Shown here one piece after another: positions 18,336-46,085 of a stretch of DNA of 64,000 nucleotides; position 1 is the stretch's first letter; every line of letters begins with the position of its first letter. Source of the DNA: Latrodectus hesperus. Lineage: Eukaryota > Arthropoda > Arachnida > Araneae > Theridiidae. The translations under genes and the position numbers were made by a program. The notes under the pieces are model-generated. The model was not told the origin of the DNA. It saw only the letters and a program-made list of their open reading frames with translations, and did not search any database. Location: positions 73,427,345-73,491,344 of the forward strand of contig CM075857.1 in assembly GCA_037975125.1 (NCBI GenBank), read 5' to 3'.

Positions 18336-21138
18336 ACAAAATATAAATAATATTTTTAGTTTTTTATACTGTATTATTGATATATTTAGGTAATTCTTTC
18401 TGTGAAATTCTCGTATTTAATATTACACTAAAATTTATGTTGCTTCATAATGAATCAATAACTCATATTTTAATTATTATTGATTTAAATATGGTTGATT
18501 CATATCATGAGAGAGAAAAGGTAGCCTGAGTTATATATTGAAATCTGTTTGCTGTAATTCTGACACTATTTCTTATAAAAATTCAAGTACTTACTTACAA
18601 GGAATCATTCAAACGTTAGGGCTCCAAAAATAATCTCTATTATTAAGGTGAAATGGGTTCATTCTACAGAGTGAAAGTACTTTAAATTGAAACAGCAAAA
18701 ATATAATATTTTTAATCAATATTTATGTTAGAGTTTAACTTGTTTCCTGACTTGTCAGAAATTATGGTTCTTAAAATTTTATAATAATTTATATTTTTAA
18801 AATAAAACGATTAAAACAAAACATAAGTTAAGGAATCATGTAAAAATTTATGAAAATTAAATGACAAATGTATTTTGTACAATGCTATATTAGTCATAAA
18901 TACATTACTCTTTTAATATCTAAATTCGGATTACAATTTTCAAGGAAAGATTCTGCATTTCAAAACTACATTTTCAAATCAGGTTTAAGTATCATTGAGA
19001 ATATAACATTAAAAATGTGCTTTGAATTAAATCATACACTATAATTATATTAAATCTTATTTTATGCAATAAAATTAATTATGTTTACAGCGCACAAAAC
19101 TGAACAGTTATTATTAAAATTTATGTACAGTTTTATATTACATTATTAGTTTAGAATGAATTAGCATACATAAATTTTATTTGGTAATAATGTATGTAAA
19201 TATGAATGTGAACAATTTTATTGACAAAAACAATAATTGCTTAGTACTAAATATACTCAAATGTTAAGAAAATTATGTGTTAAGAAAATAAAGCACAAAT
19301 AGTATCAACGTTTTATAAGGCAAAGTCATATCAATTAATATTTCAAAGTTTAATCTTTTAGAAATATCTTAAGTATTTAAAGATAGTTGTAAAAACGTTA
19401 ATTTAATTTTAAGATTTCATTTTGTATGATAATATGTATAAAAATATAAGTATAAATATGTGTGGATTATTTTTGTGATAAAAGTTTATTGATTTTAGAG
19501 AAACGTGAAATATTTTCTAATTTCAGAAATAAAAAAAATTATAGAAATAATTGCATAGTAATGAATATCTTTTTAAATATTATATCTATCGTATTTCAAA
19601 ATAAAGAAAAAACTAAAATTAATTTTTAATATTGCAGTATCAAATATGCTGTTAAAATAAACTTCAAATGACAAATTTTAATCAATTTAATTGAATTTCA
19701 TTGCATTTTATTGAAACCTTTTTTAATTATAATAGCTTTGATGAGTAATACTTAATCATTATTCATTTTAATTAAAATGTTTCAAATAATTTGAATAGCT
19801 TTGATAGTCAAAAAGATTTAAATATCTAGAAAAAATACCTTTATAAATTCTATATTCGATAGTAAAATGATACTTTGTCAAGTGTCTTATTTTTGAGTTC
19901 ACAAATTGTATTTATAAAGGAGAAGTTACTCAAAGAAAATAATCACCCACTTCGCCCTTTCTGAAGCAGCCCCGAAATTCTAACGGCTAATAAAGGCTCT
20001 TAAGATAATTTATTACTCTCGACAAAAATAATGAGCGTACAATTTTATTTGAGGTTAATGAGATGTTACACAATACATCAAGCTAGATCTCATTCCAAAT
20101 TGATACACGCTACTTAAAAGATTCAGTTTTGAAGGAAATTTAATAGGGATAATGATTAAAAAGCATTCCATCTGTTCGGCAATTATTTCTCTTAATAATC
20201 AATAATAAATATCTTTTGTCATAACTACATTTAATTTTTTTACGTAAAATGTGTCAGAAAAATGAAATTTAAAAATGTGTAAAGAAAATTTACAAAATAT
20301 TACGCAATTTTCTCCATTTTAAGCAAAGATGTAATTGCAGAAAACCAATATTAAGTATGTTTGAATGTAATGAGATAGAAATAAATTTTATTAAATCACA
20401 AACTGAAACTTATATGTTTAATCAAGAAATATATTTTATGATGTAAATAAATTATTTTTATAGCCAATCCCATTATTAATTCTTACTAAAGAAAATATTT
20501 AAAAATCTAAAAAAATAAAATTTAAGACATTCAATTTCAAAGTAATTTTACATTAATGAAAAAATTTTAATATGCTAGGAAATATATAAATCTTAAATAC
20601 GCAATAATGAATATAAAAAATATGGATTTTATAATAACTTCCCATTTACACAATTCCAAAAAAACGTCATTTAGACTATTAAAACTGGCTGTAATCCATT
20701 TATTATATTAAGCATTTAATACTTATAGTTAAAACGTTTTCGTTAGAAATTGATAAAGAACCAAAATGATAAATTACATATTTTGAAATTTTGCTTTAAA
20801 ATTAACTTTTTTCACTTGTTATTGATACATTTAGCTACATATTTTGTAGTATTCAAAAAGAAAATATGGAATACGATTTTCACAACATCATTACATTCAA
20901 TGGTATAGAACTTTCTTGAATTCGAATAACAAATTATGTATATTTCGTAGCTAAACTCGAAATAAAACAGTAAAATGATATTCGAAGATTTAGTTACATG
21001 TAAAATGAAAAGTAATATCCCTAAAATAAATATCTTAGAGTTTATCAAATTTTAATTTACAGTTAATCATTTTGGTAACATTTCGGTAGTGACAAATCTT
21101 TATTAAAAATTAAAATAATATTAATCACAATTAGTATA
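17514..21138. other. AT-rich DNA with one TA array, no gene seen
   Basis: Unstructured AT-rich sequence. It includes the TA microsatellite listed separately at 18252-18333. No coding signal is recognised; the short open frames here are low-complexity. Confidence 0.5.
18252..18333. repeat. (TA)n microsatellite
   Basis: Uninterrupted TA dinucleotide array of about 82 bp. Confidence 0.97.
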
Positions 21139-22404
21139 TACGAGGGTCACTCTGAAAATTTTGAGATACAACTAGGTTTTTAAAATTATACTTACAAAAT
21201 TTTAGGTGTGTTCAAAGTAGTCTCTTCCAGCATCAATGCACTTTTGTAGACAAATTTTCCACAGATTAAATGCCTCAAGCCATTCATTTCTTCGAATAGA
21301 TGAAAAAAATGCATTTATAGCCACATCAATATCTTCTTCTGAATGAAAACGACATCCAAGTAAGTTCTTTTTTAGATTAAAGAATAACCTAAAGTCGCAC
21401 ATAGCTAGATTAGGTGAATACGGCGGATGTTCGATCACTTTAATTTGTTTTTGTTTAAGAAACGCAACTGTTAATCCGGCTGTATGTGAAGATGGATTGT
21501 CATGGTGAAGCATTAGTCCCCTAACATTCAGTTCTTGTAGAGTTTCTGGAAGACATTTAGTGGTATATCAGTTTGCTGTTATTATATTCTGTCCTTCGAA
21601 CTTGATGGCTTTGATCCATCCCGTACTTCTAAAGAAAACGGCATACATCACTTTTTTCAGTGCGCATTGTTTTTTCACCATTGTCGGCGTGGGATCATTT
21701 TCAAAGACTCATACTTTGCTTTCATGACGTGTTTGAACGTCAAAAAATGGTATGTGCGTTTCATCACCTGTTACAATTTTAGAAATGATGCGGTGGCCAC
21801 CATCATTCAGCATATTAAGTGTTTTTTTACTCTGATTCTCACACGCTCCTCTTTTTAATGCTCAGTTAGATTATGGGGAACCCAACGGCAAACTACATTT
21901 TTCATATGTAATTCTTCATGAATGATTTTGTGTATGGCTGCGGATCCAATGTTAAGTTCCTTCTGTATCATTTGATAGGCACAATGATTATCATCCATTA
22001 CCATTTTTCGTATCTCAGACACATTATCCGGGATTACTGCCGACGGCGGCCTTCCTGTGTGTTCTTCATCCTGAAGAAAATTGTGACCTCTTCTAAATTC
22101 TCTAAGCCATCTGAATACAGTATCACGAGGAGATTCATCACCAAATGCTAATTGCAACCGTTGAACGCAGTCTTCTTGATTTAATCCTGCTTTGAAATCG
22201 TAGAAAATCATAGCGCGAAAATGTTCTCGCGTCAACTCCATTTTCACTTCTGTTTAAAATTTATTCCACGCTAAACAAGTTGAAGTAAGTCAGTAAAAAA
22301 TAGTCTTCTGTGTTAAATACTTTGTACTTTAAAATTAAACCATTATTTTTATTTTGTAAATTCTCGTCTGCGCGTGTCTCAAAAATTTCAGAGTAACCCT
22401 CGTA
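21139..22404 (-). mobile_element. mariner DNA transposon, inactive, with both termini
   Basis: The element spans 21141-22402 (1262 bp, usual for mariner). Its left end is CGAGGGTCACTCTGAAAA and the complement of its right end is CGAGGGTTACTCTGAAAT. The inverted repeats run for about 28 bp with few differences (continuing TTTTGAGAYAC). Both ends abut TA (21139-21140 and 22403-22404), the target duplicated by Tc1/mariner elements. The transposase gene inside lies on the minus strand. Confidence 0.93.
21202..22241 (-). pseudogene. mariner transposase pseudogene (SETMAR-like DDD)
   Basis: The ATG at 22241 starts MELTREHFRAMIFYDFKAG, the N-terminal helix-turn-helix of a mariner transposase. The second helix-turn-helix and WVPHNLTEH follow. 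A TAA (21855-21857) replaces what is normally Gln or Asn. A frame change follows at the run of seven A (21822-21828, minus strand). Later stops (TGA at 21709-21711 and 21568-21570) replace Trp codons. The catalytic triad is still visible: VTGDET (first Asp), LHHDNPSSH (second Asp) and YSPNLAMCDF (third Asp of the D34D motif). It ends normally with YFEHT. The expected length is about 345 residues. Three stops plus a frameshift mean it cannot make transposase. Confidence 0.93.
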
Positions 22405-24114
22405 TATTTTTTCATTTTCAAAAAGTGAATCATTTCATAAAAAATTAATATAACTCTTTTTCTTAATAAATGTTTCGTATTTACACAACCTATGTATTTT
22501 GCAATTTTGATTTGCAATTATAATACATTTTTGAAATAGAAGTATGAATTCAAAAATTTTCATTTATTTTTTTAAATCCAATTTTTAATTTGTATTTTGT
22601 TAATTTTCCTCACAAAATAAAATTTTTATTGGAACTCTGATTTTGAAATACTTATTGACTAATATAAATTTATTTCACGTTTTTTTTTGTTCTTATTATC
22701 TTTAAACTATTATAATATTTTGTACATTTTCATTTAAAATATTAAAAATTAGGCTAGTAAAACTTGATTTTAAAAATTTAAATCTCATTTATGTTCTAAT
22801 TTCACATATTCAGGAAATTATCAGAATTACTCAATGCAAAACTTTTATAGGAATGAAATGAAATGTCAAATATGTTATTATATAAAAATAATCTGGAAAA
22901 TAAGCCACTACTAAAAATATATTTTAAATAATAGAATTGAAAATTTTGGTTTATTCTTGTCTAGACTAGATTTCTCAGTTTTTCGACATTTTATTTCGCA
23001 ATTGTTTTATAACATTTTGATTATAAAATCCATTTTTAGTATAAAAAAGTAATAGATAATTAATAAGTTGTTTGTATTTAGGTAGATACTTTGCAGAATA
23101 TCTTTTAGAATTTTTATTTTTCAACAGAGCAAAATGTTTATTTAACTATATTGATACAATAACTTGTAAATTCAATGCATTTATATCAGATTAATTTATG
23201 AGCATTAAAATATATTGTGTTCGTGCCTGAATAAAATCTATTTTGAATATGGTGTTTTTACATAAAACCCAAAAGAATCTAACGCAGAAGGATGTGTATT
23301 ATCAAGAGAGCATTGAAGTTAGGACCTTGGAAAGCCCATCGTATTTTTGTCTAGATGAAAATATTTTAAGACAGCATCTTATATATAGCGTCTTGCAAAG
23401 AGTTCTATGAAGAACATCATCAAAATTTTAAAACTAAAATAAATATCCAATTTTTTTTGAATTTCAATTTCATTCTTTAATTTGAACTGCAGTGAGTTCT
23501 AAGCACTCAGTTTAAATAAAATAGCTCCAAGAGCATCATAAAATATTTATTATATTTTCAGGTGACCAGGAAAATTTTTACACACCATTCAGGCAGAGGA
23601 AATTTTAAATCGCATTTTATGGAGAAAGTAAGATATTTTTTATTTTAAAATTACGATACATTTTAATCGTGCAATTTAGAATTGAATTGCGCTTCTAAAA
23701 TTTTGAATATTTCTAAGCAAAAATTACGTAAATAGTATTATGAATCAAAGAATTAAACTGAAAAAATATAATGCTCTTCAGAATACTTTTTAATTTTACA
23801 AATTAAGCAAATGAAAGCTGTGCACATGAACACTATTAGATAAATATTTTTAGTGATATTTTTTAGAACCATGTCTGGAGAATTGTTCTGTTTTAACCTC
23901 GAAATATGTTCTTGCTTGCTTCAAAAAGATAAAGATATTACATTGCTTTAAACAAAAAATCTTATATAAATTAGCTATCAATTAACTACGAAAGCGCTTA
24001 TAAACCAAAGTGGCTACTTCCCTAGTAGAACATCGAAATAAGATTCTATGATACCTACATCTCTTTGCCATAATTCTCTACAAAATAAAAAATACTGAAA
24101 TCTCATAAAGACTG
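22405..24114. other. AT-rich DNA, no gene seen
   Basis: AT-rich sequence with no recognised gene. The less AT-rich part at 23280-23400 has no identifiable product. The right part could hold further eroded 5' sequence of the neighbouring Gypsy relic, but nothing there can be translated into a recognisable Gag or protease. Confidence 0.45.
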
Positions 24115-26500
24115 TGCCCAAAAAGTATCATTAAAAAGTGTGATTCTCCATATGCCACTCTTTTTCTTCTAAGATCTTAGCCTAATGGAATAGCGACTCT
24201 GTGTCAGTTAATTGATAAACAAAAATTATATGCTGTGATAAAAATGTATTCATATCTTATATATATATATATATATATATGTATGCAGAATGAATATTTT
24301 AATGAATTAAGTCAGTATGTAATTTATTTAACCCCCAGAAATCACCAAATTGATGTATCAGAATATAATCGAGATAAAAATGTTTTTTTAAGTTCGTTGG
24401 AGCGTATCCTTTTGCAAAGATGATTTTATAATGCAAAAAGTACATGCAACATTTAAAAGATTAATTTTGGAATGGATTGGAAGATGTTATCATATTTTTT
24501 GCTTGTATGACATAGTCCTCTTTCCTGAAGCAATTAGAAAAATTAGTAGTATTCTAAAGAGTCATTTTTTTAAAAAATTCCCAAACAAGAAAAACATAAT
24601 TTTTTTCTTAGAAAGATGAATCTCCGAAACACAGAATAACCAATTCCAGGTTGAAAATTGAGAATGGAAAATGCTGTTGTAAAAAAAAAATTATCCTTAA
24701 TCTGTAAAACAAGTTCAATGTTTCTGGCAAGTCTGTTCCTGTTATTGACGTTTCATGGCAAAATTGTTCTGAGATAATAAGACCCCTCTGCAATCTTATT
24801 AAAAATAATTACTTGATGAGGTGGAAAGAAGGACGAAGAGTGTTTGAAATTTTAAAAAGAAGTATGTTTGCATCTACATGCAAACACTCATGCTAACATT
24901 ATGCAGTCCCATTAAAATTGAATTCTTGATGAGCATCCAATAGAATGTATCAATTGACTGTTATCCTGTCTTGAAAGAAATTATTCTATCCCTGAACAAG
25001 GTACCATTAGACCATCAAACTTTGCAATTGCTAATAAGCCTTAAATCCTCTTCAGAAAGTCTAATCATATGCTCTTTATAAATACAAAATAAAAATTTTA
25101 TAATAATTTATATTCCTGAAGAAGTGAATGTTATTTTACACTTGTTGCCAGATCGAAGCTGTAAGCATCCAGAAAATTTCTGTGAGATATGTTCTATGTC
25201 AATTGCTCTCATTAAGAAGCTCTACAAAGATTCTTGAAGAACAATGAAAAAGTAAAGAATTAAAGAAACTAATTACACTTTTGTAATAAATGAGGAAGGA
25301 AGATATTTATTTTTGACTCTCTATATAAGCCAAGGTATTTTGTGTCAACATTTACCATATTCAGACTCTGAAGAGGCCCAGTTATGTCGATGTTGACAAC
25401 CGGGAATTTAAAAACATTTCAAAAATATTATGATGTGCCCATTGCTAGGTATTATGGAGTAAAAGCTGCATATCACCACATTGCTAAATACTGAAGACCA
25501 TATCCGATTATATGAAAACTTGTGCTAACTGCTCTCGTGATAAAATTTTAACCAATGAAACTGCCAGTTTGTTACAGATTCCCGTTTATTAAGAAAAGTT
25601 TAAACTTTGGCCATGGATATGTTCGAAGCCCTTTCTGAGATAGATAAAGAAAAGAAATGGATCTCCATTATTGAAAAGATCATCGCAAAATGAGTTAAAT
25701 TTTAACCGTTATCCATTGCCACAGCTAAAAATGTACCTAAACCTAAATTGAAGAGTTAATTCTTAGTTGTTCGATTACTTGTCATGTATAATTAGGAACA
25801 GTGGAAGCTAGTTCTGATGTGCAACATATATGTTTCATACTTGGAATAAAACTAGAACTATTTCCTGCTTATCATCCTCAAGTAACTCCTGTCATAGTAA
25901 TTTATCATCACCTAAAATACTGATTGGACATATTTACAGAAAATAATCAGACCTCGTGGAAAACGAAATTATCTTTTATTTGCTTTTCTATCAAGATTAC
26001 AAAACATGACATCACTTATATTACTGTTTCTTTTCTTCAATTCGGAACAAAAATGAGAACTGTTGATGACATTTGTCATGATCTATGAAATTTTGTAAGT
26101 GGTACTAATTTCGTTCCTGAAACTATATTTTATTTTCAGAAATTTATAAAACTCTAATAAAAAATAAGCTTCTTAATGAATAAAAATTAGACAAAAAGAA
26201 TGTATATACAGACACTCGTGTACAAGAAGGAATTCAGATGTTACAGGTGATTATTTCTCATTCATACAATAAAGAAAACAATAAATCTATGCCAAGACAA
26301 GATAGTCCTTATTTCGTACCACAAAGATTTTTCTTTTTATATATGAAATTGCTCATGTTATAAGTATAATAATTACAAATTTCAACAATTTAGCCTTGTT
26401 TATTTCTAATCATGTACCAGAAGTTTCATTTAGAGAAGTAAGGCCCAAATTATTTTCAGATTATTTATCGAGACGTCGGAGTAATCAATGGTGGAAGCTG
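24115..26500 (+). pseudogene. Ty3/Gypsy retrotransposon pol relic (RT, thumb, integrase)
   Basis: Read in three frames with many stops, the order of blocks is that of a Gypsy Pol. SPYAT and a corrupted RLCVDYRKLN block (LCQLIDKQKL) lie near 24147-24237. The palm block EYFNELSQYVIYL (24290-24330) and DVSEYNRDKNVFLSS follow, then ATFKRLI and CLYDIVLF (24500-24523). The last is the YxDD box with a residue lost. IRPLCNLIKNNY and MRWKEGRRVFEILKR of the connection region lie at 24780-24865. The integrase zinc-binding HHCC block is at about 25448-25545 (AAYHHIAK, KTCANCSRD). The integrase core has AMDMF (first Asp retained) near 25612 and AYHPQ near 25870, and the second Asp region is corrupted. SW-KLSFICFS, FGTKMRT and NFVPE mark its C-terminal part. 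No LTRs were found. It is an old, non-functional copy. Confidence 0.87.
24258..24280. repeat. Short (TA)n inside the Gypsy RT relic
   Basis: A TA run of about 23 bp lies between the YRKLN-like block and the EYFNEL block of the reverse transcriptase relic. It therefore arose by expansion within former coding sequence. Confidence 0.9.
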
Positions 26501-28526
<2,026 letters not shown>

Positions 28527-28662
28527 CATTCCTAAAACCTCGGAGAGGTGATGAAATATCTCGAACTTCATCGGATAACCCCACTCCCAAAGCAGTGATG
28601 GATGTTTTCCAAGTATTAAAGTTAGAAATCCGGTTTCCTTGTCTGGAAATTGGTAAAAACAG
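28527..28662 (+). other. Possible internal exon or exon-like repeat fragment
   Basis: A 136-bp, clearly less AT-rich segment follows a strong acceptor-like tract (TCTCATCTTTTTTCAG, 28511-28526) and ends at AAACAG|GTATTT (28657-28668). One frame is open right across it and includes RRGDEISRTSSDNPTP and AVMDVFQVLK. The surrounding DNA is uniformly AT-rich and non-coding. I do not recognise the protein with certainty. It could be an isolated exon of a gene with very large introns, or part of a dispersed repeat that has picked up splice-like edges. The frame is also nearly open on the minus strand, which weakens the coding argument. Confidence 0.3.
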
Positions 28663-37160
<8,498 letters not shown>

Positions 37161-37780
37161 CACTGATGTACAAAAACTAAGGACGAAATAGAAAAATTAG
37201 CATAATAGCGGAACAAACAAGTAGATCGGACAAAGAGACTAATCAGAAGATCGAGTACGGTCAGGTACGCAAGGGCATACTCAAATTAAGCAACATGACG
37301 TAAAAGGGGGAATGTCGGAGGGGTATAAAGCAGGCTGGTGGTGTACGCTCAGCGTTTCCTTGAAAGCTTTTCCACGGCGTATATCAGTTTCAACGACGTA
37401 GAGCTGCTTAATCAGTGTGAAATAATGAACAGGCAACGTCGTAGAATGAACAGAATAAACAGGCAATCTAGATGACTTTACGTGAGGTCGAATCATTGAA
37501 AAGATTGAGAAGGTAGAAGTGTGACAAGTGTTGCTGTGGAGTTTGGAATCGCTCACAGCAACGTTTCCTGAATCCGGAGAGCATTTCAAATTACAGGAAC
37601 AGCAGTCCGAATATTCAGCAGTGGTCGTCCACGAGCAACTCCGGCAGTCGACGACCGGTATATGGTCCTACAGGCAAGAAGGAACAGTCGGCAGACGACT
37701 GGAGAAATCGCGAGACACCTCCAACAGACGACTGGACTACCGATACCACGGTTTACACTCGCCAGGAGATTGCACAATGG
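37161..37780 (+). mobile_element. Tc1-like transposon, 3'-truncated left part
   Basis: The block is markedly less AT-rich than its flanks. It begins near CACTGATGTACAAAAACTAAGG, typical of a Tc1-like left end next to TA-rich target sequence. It carries the start of a transposase frame on the plus strand and stops abruptly at TTGCACAATGG (about 37780), where plain AT-rich DNA resumes. No matching right terminus is seen downstream, so the catalytic part and the right inverted repeat are gone. Confidence 0.8.
37460..37780 (+). pseudogene. Tc1-like transposase N-terminal fragment
   Basis: The paired-type DNA-binding domain of a Tc1 transposase is readable. GRIIEKIEK (about 37484-37510) is followed by a 1-base frame change. 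From 37512 one frame then gives GRSVTSVAVEFGIAHSNVS, the first helix-turn-helix. A TGA at 37569-37571 stands where Trp is expected. The frame continues with IRRAFQITGTAVR, SGRPRATPAVDDRYMVLQAR (the GRPR AT-hook-like linker) and RQTTGEIARHLQQTTGLP, and ends at ARRLHNG. Another stop (TGA) lies between DDFT and GRII. The DDE catalytic domain is absent. This is an inactive fragment. Confidence 0.88.
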
Positions 37781-43999
<6,219 letters not shown>

Positions 44000-44174
44000 T
44001 TAAATATTACAGGTATATATAAAGCGAACAAATGCAGAAAACTGTAGTTTGGATTCACAGAAACAGATAAATTCACGATTCAAGTAACGCCCTGTATTTT
44101 CAATTCTTTCTGTAAGCATAAACTTGCGCGATCGAAGGTAGGGCATGAGCGAATCCCATGTTTCACATCTTAAG

Positions 44175-44395
44175 CCCCAGTTCAAGCTCCAGTGGATCAG
44201 TAGCTTCACGCCGCTACCCGTAAGCTCAGCAAAGTGAAGCATCATTTGCCGCAGGCAGTGGTGGGAGGGTGACCACGGTGTACTCTCCTTCACTGGGTTG
44301 CTGGAACTCCGTGGGTTGGGGACGTGTCCACGTTAATCTGTGACGTCCAAAGTCCTTCCGCTGGTGTGGCGTGGGTGTGGAGAAGAGGGTGCCAG
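44175..44395 (+). repeat. GC-rich dispersed repeat inserted in the LINE
   Basis: This segment of about 220 bp is strikingly GC-rich compared with everything around it. It contains GACCACGGTGTACTCTCC, CACTGGGTTGCTGGAAC and CCAAAGTCCTTCCGCTGG. It breaks the LINE reading directly after HIEHLR. From memory, very similar wording recurs in many spider genome sequences and in spurious spider protein predictions, which fits a SINE or the 3' tail of another LINE. A GTGGATCAGTAG at about 44202 resembles a tRNA-type box A, but no convincing box B follows. The boundaries are approximate. Confidence 0.5.
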
Positions 44396-44689
44396 CGCAA
44401 GTGTTCAATATGCTTTTTCCATGAAAAAGTTTTGTCAAGAATAATACTTAGACACTTGATACTTTCTGCTAATTCAAATGGAGAATCATTGAGAATCAAA
44501 GGAACAGTATTTCGTTCATTAAAATGTTTGGAAACAATCCTATCTTTACTTTTTGAAGGGTTGAAAGCAAGTCAATAAAAGCCCTGTTGGAAATTCGTGT
44601 ACTCTCAAAAGAATTTCATTCAATTTTTTTTCTTTAGAAGATTAAAAACAAATTGTCTGAAAATGCAGTTTTCAAACAGCTTTCGATAT

Positions 44690-44760
44690 TATTTAAAAGG
44701 TCATTTATTATTATAATAGTTTCGTCATTTATTATTATAATAGATTTATTATTATAATCT
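44690..44760. repeat. Short tandem duplication
   Basis: The motif TCATTTATTATTATAATAG occurs twice, with a third partial ATTTATTATTATAAT copy. It lies within the LINE relic between the palm block and INDLLNN. Confidence 0.8.
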
Positions 44761-46085
44761 TAGTTTCGGATCCAGGTTGAAGCTCAATGGTTCTCCCGTT
44801 CAAGATGTTTTTAAGCAAGTTGCAGGTACTATGGGGAGTATTAGCATTTTTTAGAATTTATAAAATAGATGGGCAAAAAGCATTATCCCCCTTGAAATCC
44901 AGAAAATCTCAGCACTGTTTATAACTTGCTTTTCTTTCCATATTATAAGATTTTACAAAGTTTCAAAAGGGCATCTCCAGCAGACTTTTCGTGGAGTAAA
45001 CCCGAACTGAGAATCATTATAAAAAACAATTGTCTTAGTTACCAGTTTTCTCTGTTAATGCAGAGAATTTTAACACCCAAGGTAGTTAGAAGACTAATGA
45101 ATCTAATATTATCATGATGAGAAGTTCTTGTAACTTAGGTTTTAAGAATTATAACAACAGCTTTCTTACATTATGTGCTGGAAAGTCTCCTAATCGTAAG
45201 CAAAGACTGAAAAGTCTGAGCTAAAAAATATTATCCACAGCATGAAACTGCTGAACAAGTTCATTTAAAAAAGAATTAGGGGCAGGTGATTTGTTCTTTT
45301 TGAGATTTTAATACAACTGTTAATTTTTGAAGTAAAGAAACTGACAGTCAATAAATGAAATGTAAAGTTTTTCAGCCTCAGAACGGGTAGTTTTATAAGA
45401 ATTTTTATCATCACGCGTATTTCCTTTTGGGAAATTCTTTGTCATAATAGCAACAATTATGTCACTCAAACTCGAAGTAGCAGTGACATTCGAGAGTTTA
45501 ATTTCTGGAATTTCAGCCCTTTTCCCAAAATTTGTTTTGGCTCTGCACTTATATATATATTTCCAGACATTGTGAAGATTATTAGTTGAGAGAAATTTTT
45601 TCCATGAATCGCACACAGGATTAAGATCAGTTAATTTAGCTTTATAATTATGTCGCAATTCACAATACTTAGATTTATATACATCCATAAAAATACTGTT
45701 TCTCTCTGTAGCGTACCAGTATTTAAATGCTCTCTATAAGAATCAAATTCCTTAGACCACCAAGGGACATCACTCTTCATATTTTTCCTCTTTGGAATAG
45801 ATAAAGAAGAACAATGAAAAATAACGGTAGGAAGTCTATTCATAATATTTTCTAAAGATATGCGATCAGAGCAACAATCTAGAATGTTATTCAAGTCACA
45901 TAGTTCTCTCTTACAAAGTTCTTTAAATAAGTACCAGTTCTCTTTTTAAATTAAAAGTAAATGAAGGGAAATAATTGGATGTCATAAATCAAGTTGAAAA
46001 ATAATCATTTTATGATCAGTAAGAGAATTTTCTTCAGAGATATATTGGCACATATCAGTATCATTAACTTTAAAAATAACATAAA

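Larger units (their letters stand above)
44000..46085 (-). pseudogene. Non-LTR retrotransposon (LINE) ORF2 relic, endonuclease tail plus RT
   Basis: Read on the minus strand from right to left. At about 46070-45990 the end of an AP-endonuclease domain is visible (SLTDHKMI, the SDH-type motif). The linker RKNMKSDVPWWSKEFDSYRE (near 45750) follows. SWKKFLSTNNLHNVWKYIYK comes next, then reverse transcriptase blocks: CLRLGDFPAHN (near 45190), a DFLDFKGG block (palm, first Asp), and INDLLNNIESCL. SIKCLSIILDKTFSWKKHIEHLR (near 44465-44395) is the post-palm segment. An unrelated GC-rich repeat interrupts here. LNWGLRCETWDSLMPYLR and LTERIE further left may be continuing RT thumb. There are many stops and frameshifts, and the FxDD box is not preserved. 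It looks R1/Jockey-like. Confidence 0.82.

Noticed and set aside
37281..37777. Minus-strand frames of 102 and 63 codons
   Set aside because: They are antisense shadows of the Tc1-like transposase on the plus strand.
44202..44275. tRNA gene
   Set aside because: A box-A-like word is present but no cloverleaf, anticodon arm or box B at suitable spacing could be drawn.
44290..44499. Fusion protein of RT and a novel GC-rich domain
   Set aside because: The apparent fusion is the LINE frame running by chance into the inserted GC-rich repeat.
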